Source: Cellulomonas humilata (GTDB lineage: Bacteria > Actinomycetota > Actinomycetes > Actinomycetales > Cellulomonadaceae). From it: a stretch of DNA of 64,000 nucleotides. The stretch lies in contig NZ_JAUSVB010000001.1 of NCBI RefSeq assembly GCF_030814415.1, positions 496,001-560,000 of the forward strand. The letters run 5' to 3'. A model generated the notes under the pieces. It saw only the letters and a program-made list of their open reading frames with translations, was not told where the DNA came from and ran no database searches. Of the stretch, positions 37,699 through 47,280 are shown piece after piece. The translations under genes and the position numbers were made by a program. Position 1 is the first letter of the stretch. Each line of letters begins with the position of its first letter.

Positions 37699-39006
37699 AT
37701 GAGGATCACCCGCACCCGGTCGGCAGGCACCCGCCTGGCCGCCGGGATCGTGACGGCCGGTTTGCTGGTCGGGCTGGCGGCGTGCAGCAGCGCAGACGAC
37801 GGCGGTGGCAGCGACGAGGCCGTGACGGCAGGCCCGGACGGCACCGACGACGGCACCACGCTGACGCTCTGGACCCGCGCACCCCTGGAGAAGCAGGCCA
37901 AGCTGCTGGTCGAGGCCTACAACGAGTCGCACGAGAACCAGGTCGAGCTGACCGTCGTCCCCAACGACGACTACGTCGCCAAGGTCGGCGCCGCCGCCGG
38001 CTCGGACGGCCTGCCGGACCTGTTCGCCGCCGACATCGTCTACGTGCCCAACTGGGTGCAGCAAGGCCTGTTCCAGGACCTGACGACGCAGATCGACGGG
38101 CTGGAGTTCAAGGACGACATCAACAAGGGCCACCTCGCGGCCGGCACCGCCGACGGCAAGGAGCACGTCCTGCCGTTCGTGCTCGACCTGTCGATGCTGT
38201 TCTGGAACAAGGAGCTGTTCGCCGAGGCCGGCCTCGACCCGGAGAAGGCGCCCGCGAACATGGCCGAGTACGCCGAGGCCGCCAAGGCGGTCCAGGCGCT
38301 GAACAAGCCCGACACCTACGGCACGGCGACCGGCCTGAACTGCGGCGGCTGCCTGGTCTTCACCTGGTTCCCGTCGGTCTGGGCCGACGGCCAGGAGGTC
38401 ATGACCGAGGACGGCACCGAGTCGTTGCTCAACAGCGACACGGCGAAGGACATCTACTCCACCTGGAAGGACCTCTGGGACTCCGGCGCGGTGCTCCCGT
38501 CGTCCGAGGACGAGGCCGGTCCGACGTGGACCGCCGGCTTCACCGAGGGCAAGGTCGGCCTGATGTTCTACCCGGCGACCTTGCTGTCGTCGACCACGGG
38601 CTTCGACGTCGGTGTGTCCGGCATCCCCGGCCCGGAGGGCGGCGCCTCGACGTTCGTCGGCGGTGACGGCATCGGCGTCTCCAAGGACTCGGAGAACGCG
38701 GCCCAGGCCTGGAACTTCCTGTCCTGGATGATGTCCGAGGACGCGCAGGTCGAGGTGCTGGCCAAGAACAACGACGTCGTCTCGCGCGCCGACCTGGCGG
38801 ACAACGAGTACGCGGCCAAGGATCCCCGCCTGGTGACCATCAACGAGGTCGCCGGCCAGGGTGACACCCCCGTCGCGCTGAACTTCCAGCAGGCGTTCAA
38901 CGCACCGAGCAGCCCGTGGCTGACCCTGGTGCGCGACGCGGTCCTCGGCGACGGGGCGAACGTCGACGCGGACAACGACGAGATCACGGCGGTGCTCGGG
39001 CAGTAA
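37699..39006 (+). CDS. Sugar ABC transporter substrate-binding lipoprotein
   Basis: A 435-residue extracellular solute-binding protein family 1. The signal peptide ends in the lipobox LAACSS, so it is lipid-anchored. The mature domain begins TTLTLWTRAPLEKQAKLLVEAYN and has VPNWVQQGLFQDLT and FVLDLSMLFWNKELF, as in oligosaccharide binders. It is first in an operon with two permeases and a GH127 enzyme, so an arabinofuranose-containing disaccharide or glycan fragment is the likely ligand. No cytosolic ATPase gene is in the operon. LacI and a palindrome lie upstream. Confidence 0.9.
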   Translation: MRITRTRSAGTRLAAGIVTAGLLVGLAACSSADDGGGSDEAVTAGPDGTDDGTTLTLWTRAPLEKQAKLLVEAYNESHENQVELTVVPNDDYVAKVGAAAGSDGLPDLFAADIVYVPNWVQQGLFQDLTTQIDGLEFKDDINKGHLAAGTADGKEHVLPFVLDLSMLFWNKELFAEAGLDPEKAPANMAEYAEAAKAVQALNKPDTYGTATGLNCGGCLVFTWFPSVWADGQEVMTEDGTESLLNSDTAKDIYSTWKDLWDSGAVLPSSEDEAGPTWTAGFTEGKVGLMFYPATLLSSTTGFDVGVSGIPGPEGGASTFVGGDGIGVSKDSENAAQAWNFLSWMMSEDAQVEVLAKNNDVVSRADLADNEYAAKDPRLVTINEVAGQGDTPVALNFQQAFNAPSSPWLTLVRDAVLGDGANVDADNDEITAVLGQ

Positions 39007-39084
39007 GCCGTGACCGGTGGGGTGCCGTTCACGCCACGGCACCCCACCTCCCACCCCCGGAAGACCGCACGAGAGGCACCCTCG

Positions 39085-39987
39085 ATGACCGTCCAGACGG
39101 CCACTCCCGCACCACCCCGCCGACGCGCGAACGGCCACCGCCTGCGCGGCTGGGCCTACGCGTCGCCGACCGCCCTGTTCGTGCTCGTCCTGTTCGTGGT
39201 GCCGCTGGCCCTCGTGTTCCGGATGAGCGCGTCGAAGTGGCCGCTGCTCTCGGGCGACCAGGGGATCAACTTCCCCGACAACTTCACCGCCGCGGTCGAC
39301 AACCGGTTCTTCGTCGACTCGGTCGTGTTCACGCTGAAGTACACGATCCTGGCGACCATCCTGCTGATCGCCCTCGGCCTCGGCCTGGCGCTGATGGTGC
39401 AGGAGTCGTCGCGCTGGAAGGGGTTCCTGCGCACGTCGTTCCTGGTGCCGAGCGCGCTAGGCCTCGCGTCGGCGTCACTGCTCTTCTACGTCCTGTACTC
39501 GCCGCTGGCCGGACCGCTGGCGCCCTTCATGGAGCGCATGGGCTGGAGCTTCCTCGGCTCGCCCGACGCTGCGCTGGCCTCGACGCTGTTCCTCATCGTG
39601 TGGCGGTACGCGGGCTTCTACATGCTGCTGATGCTCGTCGGCCTGCAGGCCATCCCCGGTGACATCTACGAGGCGGCCCGCATGGACGGCGCCAACCGGT
39701 GGCACACGTTCTCCAAGATCACGATCCCGCTGCTCAAGCCCACCCTCGCGCTGACCACGATCCTGTGCGTCACGGGGTCGCTGCTGGCGTTCGAGCAGTT
39801 CTACATCCTCACCAAGGGCGGCCCGGACAACAGCACCATCACCGTGGTCCAGCTCATCTACTCGGTCGCGTTCCAGGGCCCGAACGACCTGGGCGTCGCC
39901 GCGGCGCTCTCCGTGATCGTCCTGGCCGCGCTCGTGGTCATCAACGTCGTCCAGCTCCGCGCCTTCCGCGGCTCGGACGAGAGCTGA
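39085..39987 (+). CDS. Sugar ABC transporter permease (MalF-like)
   Basis: A 300-residue protein with six membrane segments. The EAA loop is IYEAARMDGANRWHTFSKITIPLL, which contacts the ATPase. The N-terminal 20 residues are basic and cytoplasmic. ATG 39085 is preferred over an upstream in-frame start 75 bases earlier, which adds a Pro/His-rich tail without a family match. It works with the permease encoded 10 bp downstream. Confidence 0.9.
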   Translation: MTVQTATPAPPRRRANGHRLRGWAYASPTALFVLVLFVVPLALVFRMSASKWPLLSGDQGINFPDNFTAAVDNRFFVDSVVFTLKYTILATILLIALGLGLALMVQESSRWKGFLRTSFLVPSALGLASASLLFYVLYSPLAGPLAPFMERMGWSFLGSPDAALASTLFLIVWRYAGFYMLLMLVGLQAIPGDIYEAARMDGANRWHTFSKITIPLLKPTLALTTILCVTGSLLAFEQFYILTKGGPDNSTITVVQLIYSVAFQGPNDLGVAAALSVIVLAALVVINVVQLRAFRGSDES

Positions 39988-39997
39988 GGGGCCGACG

Positions 39998-40900
39998 ATG
40001 ACCATCGCCAGCGTGCAGAACCACCCCGACGCCGACGTCCCGGCGATCCTCCCGACGCACCGCTCCGCACCCCCGACGACGATCGCCGGTCTCGCGCTGC
40101 GCACGCCCTTCTGGGTGTTCTCCGGCGCCCTCGCCGTGATCTTCCTGTTCCCCCTGGTCTGGACGTCGGTGGCCTCCGTGTCGCCGCACCCCGGCACCGG
40201 GCAGGTGGACGGCTGGGGCTTCGGCAACTACCGCACCCTCGCCAACTACCAGGCCGGGATCTGGCAGTACCTGTTCAACTCCGTGTTCGTCTCGGGGCTG
40301 TGCGTGGTGCTCACGCTGCTCATCTCGACGCTCGGGGGGTACGCGTTCGCGCGGTTCCGGTTCCCCGGCCGCAACGCCCTGTTCATGCTCACGCTGGCGA
40401 TCCTCATGGTCCCGTACGCGACCCTGCTGATCCCGCTCTACGTGCTGCTCAACACCCTCGGGCTGCAGAACTCGCTGGTCGGCGTGGCCCTGGTGCTCAC
40501 CATGTTCCAGCTGCCGTTCTCGACGTTCATGATGCGGATCTCGTTCGAGTCGATCCCGCGGGAGCTGGACGAGGCCGCGATGGTCGACGGCTGCTCGTCG
40601 TTCTCGGCGCTGTGGCGGGTGCTGCTCCCGGCGGTCCGCCCGGGCCTGATCACGGTGGGCCTGTTCGCGTTCCTCGCGGCCTGGAACGACTTCTTCGCGC
40701 CCCTGATTCTCATCAACGACTCGAACAAGATGACGCTCCCGCTCGCCGTGTCCAACCTGCGCGGCCAGGTGCAGGGCGTCGTCGACTACGGCGCCACCGA
40801 GGCGGGCGTCGTCGTGCTCGCGCTGCCCTGCATCGTGCTCTTCCTCCTGCTCCAACGACACTACGTGCGCGGCTTCATGTCGGGTGCGCTCAAGGGATGA
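39998..40900 (+). CDS. Sugar ABC transporter permease (MalG-like)
   Basis: A 300-residue protein with six membrane segments. The EAA loop is ELDEAAMVDGCSSFSALWRVLLPAV. It ends QRHYVRGFMSGALKG, a common closing sequence of MalG-type permeases. Its stop overlaps the GH127 start by four bases (ATGA). Together with the gene before it, it makes the importer channel. Confidence 0.92.
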   Translation: MTIASVQNHPDADVPAILPTHRSAPPTTIAGLALRTPFWVFSGALAVIFLFPLVWTSVASVSPHPGTGQVDGWGFGNYRTLANYQAGIWQYLFNSVFVSGLCVVLTLLISTLGGYAFARFRFPGRNALFMLTLAILMVPYATLLIPLYVLLNTLGLQNSLVGVALVLTMFQLPFSTFMMRISFESIPRELDEAAMVDGCSSFSALWRVLLPAVRPGLITVGLFAFLAAWNDFFAPLILINDSNKMTLPLAVSNLRGQVQGVVDYGATEAGVVVLALPCIVLFLLLQRHYVRGFMSGALKG

Positions 40901-42819
40901 CGATGACCTCCACTACCACGACCGCCGGCTCCCCCATCGCACCGGTCGCACCCTCGCACGGCGCCCTCCGCCCCCTGGGGCTCGACGACGTGCAGATCAC
41001 CGGGGGCTTCTGGGCGCAGCGGCAGGCCGTCAACGGCTCCGCGAGCCTCGCGCACATCGAGCACTGGATGGAGCGCGAGGGCTGGATCCCCAACTTCGAC
41101 TCCGCCGCGGCCGGCACCCTGTCCGACCTCGACCGCGGTGGCCGCGAGTTCTCCGACTCGGAGGTCTACAAGCTCCTCGAGGCCATGGCGTGGGAGATCG
41201 GCCGCACGGGCGACGCCGCCCTCGACGGCCGGTTCCGCGCGCTCGTCGGGCGCATCGCTGCCGCCCAGGAGGCCGACGGCTACCTGAACACCAACTTCGG
41301 CCGGCCCGGTCAGCGCCCCCGGTACTCCGACCTCGAGTGGGGCCACGAGCTCTACTGCTTCGGCCACCTGTTCCAGGCGGCGGTGGCCCGTGCCCGGACG
41401 CGTCCCGACGCCGACGACGGCCTGCTGGCGGTCGCCCGCCGCGCGGCCGACCACGTGGTCGCGGCCTTCGGCCCGGACGGCATCGCGTCCGTCTGCGGGC
41501 ACGCCGAGATCGAGCCCGCGCTGGCGGAGCTGGGCCGCGCCACCGGGGAGCGCCGCTACGTCGACCAGGCCGCCCTGTTCGTCGAGCGCCGCGGCACCGG
41601 GACGCTCGCGGACATCGAGCTCGGCCGGGCGTACTACCAGGACGACGTCCCGGTGCGCGACGCGACCGTCCTGCGCGGGCACGCGGTGCGAGCCAACTAC
41701 CTGGCCGCCGGCGCGGTCGACGTCGCGGTCGAGACCGACGACGAGGACCTGCTCGACGCGCTGACCACCCAGTGGGAGAACACCGTCGCGCGCCGCACCT
41801 ACGTCACCGGCGGGCAGGGCTCGCAGCACGAGGGCGAGGCGTTCGGGCACGACTTCGTCCTGCCTGCGGACCGCGCGTACTCCGAGACGTGTGCCGGCAT
41901 CGGCTCGGTGATGTTCTCGTGGCGGCTCCTGCTGGCCCAGGGCCTGCCCCGGTACGCGGACCTGGTGGAGCGCACGCTCTTCAACGTCGTCGCGACGTCG
42001 CCGTCCCACGAGGGCACCGCGTTCTACTACACGAACACGCTGCACCAGCGGGTGCCCGGGACGGTCCCGCCGACGGAGGTCGCGAGCCCGCGGGCCTCGT
42101 CGTCGCTGCGGGCGCCCTGGTTCGCCGTGTCGTGCTGCCCGCCGAACGTCGCCCGCACCCTGGCCAGCCTCGCAGCCTACGTCGCGACCACCGACGACGA
42201 CGGCCTCCAGCTGCACCAGTACGCTCCGGCCCGCATCCGCACGACGCTGGCCGACGGCCGCCGCGTGGAGCTCGACGTCGAGACGGCCTACCCGACCGAC
42301 GGGGTGGTCCGCGTGACCGTCGCGGCCACCGAGGACCGGCCGTGGACGCTCACCCTGCGGGTCCCCTCGTGGGCCGACGGCGCGGAGCTCCGCACCCCGG
42401 ACGGCGTGCAGCCGGCCCCCACCGGCACGGTCTCGGTGCACCGGCGGTTCGCCGCGGGCGACGTCGTCGAGCTGCACCTGCCGATGGAGCCCCGGGTGTC
42501 GAGCCCCGACCCCCGGATCGACGCCGTCCGCGGCTGCGTCGTGGTCGAGCGCGGTCCGGAGGTGCTGGCACTGGAGTCCGTCGATCTCGACGGCGCCGAC
42601 GTCTCCGCGGTGCGCCTGGACCTGACCGCCGGCGTGCGCGAGGCCGACGGGCGCGTGCTGGTCACCGTCGTCACCGCCGCGCCGGCCGACGACGCCTGGC
42701 CGTACGGCTCTCCTCCGGCGCCGGCCGACCAGGCACGCGCGGAGGCTCCGCTGATCGCGTATCACGACTGGGCGAACCGGGGACCGTCGACGATGCGGGT
42801 GTGGCTGCCGCTGGCGTGA
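40897..42819 (+). CDS. GH127 beta-L-arabinofuranosidase
   Basis: A 640-residue GH127 enzyme. The zinc/nucleophile site is visible: Glu330 and Cys332 in YSETCAGIG, and Cys413-Cys414 in VSCCPPNVAR, where in GH127 one of the pair is the thiolate nucleophile and the others bind zinc. The acid/base Glu is in GGQGSQHEGEAFG near residue 314. An (alpha/alpha)6 barrel precedes C-terminal beta-sandwich regions. There is no signal peptide, so it should act on oligosaccharide imported by the preceding transporter. It releases beta-linked L-arabinofuranose. Start ATG 40897 overlaps the permease stop; ATG 40903 is the alternative. Confidence 0.93.
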   Translation: MTMTSTTTTAGSPIAPVAPSHGALRPLGLDDVQITGGFWAQRQAVNGSASLAHIEHWMEREGWIPNFDSAAAGTLSDLDRGGREFSDSEVYKLLEAMAWEIGRTGDAALDGRFRALVGRIAAAQEADGYLNTNFGRPGQRPRYSDLEWGHELYCFGHLFQAAVARARTRPDADDGLLAVARRAADHVVAAFGPDGIASVCGHAEIEPALAELGRATGERRYVDQAALFVERRGTGTLADIELGRAYYQDDVPVRDATVLRGHAVRANYLAAGAVDVAVETDDEDLLDALTTQWENTVARRTYVTGGQGSQHEGEAFGHDFVLPADRAYSETCAGIGSVMFSWRLLLAQGLPRYADLVERTLFNVVATSPSHEGTAFYYTNTLHQRVPGTVPPTEVASPRASSSLRAPWFAVSCCPPNVARTLASLAAYVATTDDDGLQLHQYAPARIRTTLADGRRVELDVETAYPTDGVVRVTVAATEDRPWTLTLRVPSWADGAELRTPDGVQPAPTGTVSVHRRFAAGDVVELHLPMEPRVSSPDPRIDAVRGCVVVERGPEVLALESVDLDGADVSAVRLDLTAGVREADGRVLVTVVTAAPADDAWPYGSPPAPADQARAEAPLIAYHDWANRGPSTMRVWLPLA

Positions 42820-42892
42820 GTCACCCGACGGGGTGATCGGCGTACTCCCAGCAGCCTGGCTCTGGCCCTCGGGCCCGGGTCAGGTGCAGAGT

Positions 42893-43849
42893 GTGCCGGT
42901 GGCCCTCACCAGCAGGGCCGTCGTCGCGTGCGCGTACGGCGGTCCGGACGTCCTGCGTCTCGTCGACATCGACCCCGGCGAGCCCGGCCCCGGCAACGTG
43001 CTGGTCGAGGTCCGGGCGGCAGGCGTGAACCCCACCGACTGGAAGGGCTACGCGGGCGTCTACGGCACGAACCCCGCGAACCTGCCCATGCGGCTCGGGT
43101 ACGAGGTGTCCGGCGTCGTGAGCGCGGTCGGGCCGTCGGTGCGCTGGCTCTCCCCGGGCGACGAGATCATCGCGTGGCGGGTGAGCGGTGGCTACGCGGA
43201 CCGGATCATCGTCTCCGAGCAGGTCACCGTGCGACGGCCGGCGAACCTCGACTGGCCGGCCGCGTCCGGGCTGCTGCTCTCGGGCGCCACGGCCGTCCAC
43301 ACCCTCAGCGCGACCGGCACCCGCGACGGCGACGTCGTGCTCGTGCACGGCGGCTCGGGCGGCGTCGGCCGCATGGTCGTCCAGCTGGCGGTCCTGCGCG
43401 GCGCCCAGGTGATCGCGACGGCCTCCCCGCGGCACCACGACGACCTGCGTGACCTGGGCGCGAACCCGGTGGCCTACGGCGACGGCCTGCTCGAGCTGGT
43501 GCACGAGGCCGCCCGGCACACGGGCGCCGTCACGGTCGCCATCGACACCGTCGGCACCGACGAGGCCCTGGACACGTCGGTCGCCGTGGTCGCCGACCGC
43601 GACCGCATCGCGACGATCGCCGGCTTCGGCCGCGCCGGGGAGCTGGGCATCAAGGCGCTGGGCGGCGGACCCGGTGCGGACCCCGGGACCGCCGTGCGCG
43701 AGGCGGCGCGGGCGCAGCTGGCGGAGCTGGCCTCCGACGGGACGCTGGACGTCCGCGTCGCGCGGACCTATCCCCTCTCGGACGTCGCCCAGGCCCACCG
43801 TGACGGGCAGGCGGGTCACTCCGCGGGGAAGCTGGTGCTGGTGCCCTGA
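42893..43849 (+). CDS. Zinc-independent quinone oxidoreductase (MDR family)
   Basis: A 318-residue NADPH-dependent reductase. The N-terminal domain has AAGVNPTDWKGYAG and GYEVSGVVSAVG; the Rossmann motif is VHGGSGGVGRMVVQLA. Catalytic-zinc ligands are not seen. GTG 42893 is chosen by homology in length; a GTG two codons later is similar. It follows the GH127 gene by 73 bp on the same strand and could be read through, but has no obvious link to arabinose use. Substrate unknown. Confidence 0.85.
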   Translation: MPVALTSRAVVACAYGGPDVLRLVDIDPGEPGPGNVLVEVRAAGVNPTDWKGYAGVYGTNPANLPMRLGYEVSGVVSAVGPSVRWLSPGDEIIAWRVSGGYADRIIVSEQVTVRRPANLDWPAASGLLLSGATAVHTLSATGTRDGDVVLVHGGSGGVGRMVVQLAVLRGAQVIATASPRHHDDLRDLGANPVAYGDGLLELVHEAARHTGAVTVAIDTVGTDEALDTSVAVVADRDRIATIAGFGRAGELGIKALGGGPGADPGTAVREAARAQLAELASDGTLDVRVARTYPLSDVAQAHRDGQAGHSAGKLVLVP

Positions 43850-43867
43850 CGGGCGTCCGCGGGCGTC

Positions 43868-44083
43868 TCAGAAGGGCAGCGGCGGCGGTGTCTCGCTGAT
43901 CTCGCGGCGGTTGTGCTCGTCGAGCTCCCGCAGTCCGGCACTGGTCGCCTCGAGCACGTCGAGCGGCACGCGGACCCGGATCCGGATCGCCTGGACGCCG
44001 TTGTCCCGGACGGGCAGGAGCGGGCGTGCGAGCGCTCCCACGATGGGGAGCCTCTCGGTCTTGGCGTCCGACGACTGTGTCAC
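43868..44083 (-). CDS. Small hypothetical protein
   Basis: A 71-residue protein starting at GTG 44083, with a Val/Arg-rich beta-like centre (AIRIRVRVPLDVLEAT), an acidic end and a Pro-rich tail. It has no membrane segment or known motif. It lies between convergent quinone oxidoreductase and upstream LysR genes, and codon usage looks like that of neighbours. I cannot assign a function. Confidence 0.5.
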   Translation of the reverse strand: MTQSSDAKTERLPIVGALARPLLPVRDNGVQAIRIRVRVPLDVLEATSAGLRELDEHNRREISETPPPLPF

Positions 44084-44167
44084 GCCGGGGACGGTACTGG
44101 ACTGGAGGACCGGACGCTACCCCAGAAATCGGACACGCCGTCGAACCTGCGTGCACACGCCGGAGTA

Positions 44168-45073
44168 CTACGCGGTATCGATATCCACCGCGAGCGCACG
44201 GAGCTCGTCGAGCACCCGACGGACCACCAGGCGCTCGGCGCGGTCGCGTCGTAGGAGCGCGTCGATCCGCCGGCCGGCCCGGACGCCCGCGAGCGGCACC
44301 AGGCGCACGCGCGCCCCTCCTCCGAACGTGTACCGAGGCAGCAGGGACACCCCGTGACCGGCCTCGACCAGGGCCTCGACCACGTGGAAGTCGTTGACGC
44401 GGTGCACGATCCGCGGTGCGGCGCCCGACCGGGCGGCGACCGCGCCGAGCACCGTCGCGACGGGGAACCCCTCCCGCACCGCGATCCACGGCAGGTCGCG
44501 CAGGTCGTCCGGGCGGACCTCGGTGCGCTGCGCCAGGGGGTGGTCGAGCGGGACCGCCACGTCGAGCGGCTCGCGTAGCAACGGCACCACCTCGACCGCC
44601 CTGCCGCCGGCCCAGCCGAGCCCGTCGTCGGGCCGGTGCGCGACGACGACGTCCATCCGGTCCGTGAGCGCCACGAAGTCGTCCTGCGCGACGTCCTCGT
44701 CGGTGCACTCGAGGGTGATGCCCTCGATGGCAGCCACGCGTGCCAGCAGGGCCGGCAGCAGCAGCTGGGCGCCGCTCTGGAACGCGGAGACCCGGACGAC
44801 ACCCTGCGGCCGCTCCAGGAACTCGTCGCACGCGGCACGCGCGCGCTCGAGGGCGACCGCCACGTCCACCGCCGCCTCGGCCAGCGCCGCCCCGGCGGGG
44901 GTCAGCCGCACCCCGCGCCCGATCCGCTCCGTGAGCGGTACGCCGACCTCGCGCTGCAGGAGCGCGACCTGCTGGGACACCGCCGACGGGGTCAGGTGGA
45001 GCACGGCGGCGGCTGCCGTCACGCCGCCCTGGGTGCCGACAGTCCGGAGCGTCTCGAGCGTGCGCGGATCCAT
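44168..45073 (-). CDS. LysR-family transcriptional regulator
   Basis: A 301-residue regulator. The N-terminal winged HTH is GGVTAAAAVLHLTPSAVSQQVALLQREVGVPL, here at about residues 16-47, followed by a linker helix and a two-lobed effector domain ending RAERLVVRRVLDEL. It is divergent from the EamA transporter gene with a 48-bp gap. LysR regulators commonly control the divergent gene, so it likely governs the transporter. Confidence 0.88.
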   Translation of the reverse strand: MDPRTLETLRTVGTQGGVTAAAAVLHLTPSAVSQQVALLQREVGVPLTERIGRGVRLTPAGAALAEAAVDVAVALERARAACDEFLERPQGVVRVSAFQSGAQLLLPALLARVAAIEGITLECTDEDVAQDDFVALTDRMDVVVAHRPDDGLGWAGGRAVEVVPLLREPLDVAVPLDHPLAQRTEVRPDDLRDLPWIAVREGFPVATVLGAVAARSGAAPRIVHRVNDFHVVEALVEAGHGVSLLPRYTFGGGARVRLVPLAGVRAGRRIDALLRRDRAERLVVRRVLDELRALAVDIDTA

Positions 45074-45086
45074 GCAGCAACGCTAC

Positions 45087-45110
45087 ATCGTCACATCATG
45101 ACATTTCGAT
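45087..45110. promoter_or_regulatory. Candidate LysR binding site
   Basis: The short divergent gap holds GTCA (45090) and TGAC (45099) as an interrupted dyad, flanked by ATCG and CGAT. This symmetry and location suit a LysR-type operator, but the arms are short. Confidence 0.35.
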
Positions 45111-45121
45111 GGTGCTGAACG

Positions 45122-46180
45122 ATGACAGCCCGCATGCTCGGGACCATGCCCACCCGCGACCGACTGATCGCCGCTTTCGTCGCCGTGCTGTGGGGGCTGA
45201 ACTTCCCGGCCATCCACCTGTCGCTCGAGCAGTTCCCGCCGTTCTTCCTGGTCGCGCTCCGGTTCGCCCTCCTGGCGATCCCGACCCTCCTGCTGGTCCC
45301 CCGGCCCACCGCGCCCTGGCGCTGGATCCTGCTGTACGGCCTCGGGTTCGGCGTCCTGCAGTTCGTGTTCCTCTACCTGGCGATGTCCAGCGGCATGCCG
45401 ACCGGGCTGGCGTCGCTGGTCCTGCAGTCCTCCGCGCCGTTCACGGTGCTGCTGGCCGGGGTGTTCCTGCGCGAGCGCATCACCGCGCGACAGGGCGCCG
45501 GGATCCTGCTCGCCGTCGTCGGCCTGGCGGGCATCGCGGCGCACCGCGCCGGGCTGGCCGGCGGCGCCACGCTGGTCCCCGTCCTGCTGACCCTCTGCGG
45601 CGGGCTGGGCTGGGCCGTCGGCAACCTGGGCAACCGGCGAGCCATGCAGGCGCAGCCCGGCGAGCCGTTCCGGCTGCTGCTGTGGATGTCCGTCGTGCCG
45701 CCCCTGCCGCTGCTGGCGCTCTCCCTCGTGGTCGAGGGTCCCGCGGAGATCGCCGGGTCGTTCCGGGGCCTGGGCAGCACCCAGGGGCTGCTCGCGCTGG
45801 CCGGGCTGCTCTTCACGGTCGTCGTCGCGACGCTCGTGGGCACCGGGCTGTGGACCGCGCTCATGGGCCGGCACCCGTCCAGCACCGTGGCGCCGTTCTC
45901 GATGCTGGTGCCCGTGGTCGGCATCGGCGCCTCGTGGCTGCTGCTGCGGGAGCGCACGTCCCCGGTCGAGCTGGCGTGGGGTGCGCTGGTGCTCGCGGGT
46001 GTGCTGCTGGGCAGCATGCGGCGGCGTCAGCCGGAGGTGCTCACGACCAACGCCGTGGCGATCGCCGCGACGCCCTCGCCGCGGCCGGTGAGCCCGAGCC
46101 CGTCGGTCGTCGTCGCGGAGACGCTGACGGGCGCTCCGACGGCCGCCGAGAGCACCGCCTCCGCCTCCGCGCGCCGCTGA
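45122..46180 (+). CDS. EamA-family transporter (DMT superfamily)
   Basis: A 352-residue protein with ten membrane segments in two EamA repeats, beginning [21 protein letters not shown]. The membrane part ends near residue 300. The last 50 residues are Pro/Ser/Ala-rich, translated from DNA that is also the 3' end of ispF on the other strand, giving a 154-bp tail-to-tail overlap. ATG 45146 (MPTRDRL) may be the true start. Family members export amino acids or metabolites; the ligand is unknown. Confidence 0.85.
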   Translation: MTARMLGTMPTRDRLIAAFVAVLWGLNFPAIHLSLEQFPPFFLVALRFALLAIPTLLLVPRPTAPWRWILLYGLGFGVLQFVFLYLAMSSGMPTGLASLVLQSSAPFTVLLAGVFLRERITARQGAGILLAVVGLAGIAAHRAGLAGGATLVPVLLTLCGGLGWAVGNLGNRRAMQAQPGEPFRLLLWMSVVPPLPLLALSLVVEGPAEIAGSFRGLGSTQGLLALAGLLFTVVVATLVGTGLWTALMGRHPSSTVAPFSMLVPVVGIGASWLLLRERTSPVELAWGALVLAGVLLGSMRRRQPEVLTTNAVAIAATPSPRPVSPSPSVVVAETLTGAPTAAESTASASARR

Positions 46181-46521
46181 CCGACCTTCGGGCGGTTGCC
46201 GATCACCTGGACCGCGACGTTGCCGATGGTGAACCCCGCGTCGCGCACCCGTCGCGCCGCCTCGGCGAGGAGCGCCGCACCGGCGGCACCGGCCCACTGG
46301 GGCTCCGACGTGCCGAAGTTCGACCCCAGGTCGCCCAAGCCCGCCGCGGAGAGCAGCGCGTCCGCGGCGGCGTGCGCGGCGACGTCTGCGTCCGAGTGCC
46401 CGGCGAGGGGCTGCTCCCCCGGCCACGCGAGCCCCGCCAGGTGCAGGACGGCGCCCTCGGCGGGGTTCGGCTCGTAGGCGTGCACGTCGACGCCGATCCC
46501 CGTGCGGGGCAGTGTGCTCAC
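46027..46521 (-). CDS. ispF: 2-C-methyl-D-erythritol 2,4-cyclodiphosphate synthase
   Basis: A 164-residue IspF. The metal site is GIGVDVHAY, with Asp and His, and [10 protein letters not shown] with a second His; [13 protein letters not shown] and [22 protein letters not shown] complete the fold. It makes the cyclic diphosphate of the MEP isoprenoid pathway. GTG 46521 overlaps the ispD stop by four bases. The 3' part is overlapped in antisense by the EamA gene. Confidence 0.95.
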   Translation of the reverse strand: MSTLPRTGIGVDVHAYEPNPAEGAVLHLAGLAWPGEQPLAGHSDADVAAHAAADALLSAAGLGDLGSNFGTSEPQWAGAAGAALLAEAARRVRDAGFTIGNVAVQVIGNRPKVGQRRAEAEAVLSAAVGAPVSVSATTTDGLGLTGRGEGVAAIATALVVSTSG

Positions 46522-47264
46522 TCGTCGCTCTCCGTCGGCAGGGCGGCGACCGCGAGGTCCCGCGCGGTCGTGATCTTGGCGGCGCGCTCGTCGCCCGCGA
46601 CCACCCAGACGGGCTCCCCGAGCCGCTCGACCAGGCCGGCGTCGTCGGAGGCGGCCAGGGCCTCGTCGTGCGCGTCCTCGGCGCCGTGCGCGTGCGCCCG
46701 CAGCAGGAGCTCCCGGGTGAACCCCTGCGGCGTCTGGACGGCGCGCAGCTCGGCACGCGGGACCGTCTCCAGCACCGGCTCGACGGTGACCCCGCGGTGC
46801 GGGGCGACGCGCTTGATGGTGTCCGTGACCGGCAGGCCGGGGACCACCGCGGGGTGCCCGTCGCGCACCGCCTCGATGACGCGGACGACCAGCGACGCGG
46901 GCGCGAGCGGACGGGCGGCGTCGTGCACCAGGACCACGTCGACGTCGGCAGCCCGCGGGTCGGCGTCGAGCGCGGCCAGACCGGCGGCCACGGAGGCCTG
47001 CCGGGTGGCGCCACCGGCGACGACGAGCAGCGTGACCTCGGACTCGAGGTCGTCCAGCTCGCGGGCGATGGCGTCGAGGTGGAACGCGGGTGCGGTGACC
47101 ACCAGCACCCGGACGCGATCGTCGCCCGCCGCGCGCGCTGCCAGGAGATTCCGGGCAGCGTGCGCGACGAGCGACTGACCTCCCAGAGGCACGAGGGCCT
47201 TGGGGAGGGAATGACCGAGCCTGCTGCCGCTCCCGGCGGCAGTCAGTACTGCAGCGACACTCAC
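46518..47264 (-). CDS. ispD: 2-C-methyl-D-erythritol 4-phosphate cytidylyltransferase
   Basis: A 248-residue nucleotidyltransferase. The CTP-binding start is [33 protein letters not shown] and VTDTIKRV are typical IspD motifs, followed by [11 protein letters not shown]. It couples methylerythritol phosphate with CTP in the MEP pathway. Start GTG 47264 lies 16 bp beyond the carD stop, so carD-ispD-ispF is probably one transcript, an order known in actinobacteria. Confidence 0.95.
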   Translation of the reverse strand: MSVAAVLTAAGSGSRLGHSLPKALVPLGGQSLVAHAARNLLAARAAGDDRVRVLVVTAPAFHLDAIARELDDLESEVTLLVVAGGATRQASVAAGLAALDADPRAADVDVVLVHDAARPLAPASLVVRVIEAVRDGHPAVVPGLPVTDTIKRVAPHRGVTVEPVLETVPRAELRAVQTPQGFTRELLLRAHAHGAEDAHDEALAASDDAGLVERLGEPVWVVAGDERAAKITTARDLAVAALPTESDE

Positions 47265-47280
47265 CGTGGTGGCGATGGCG

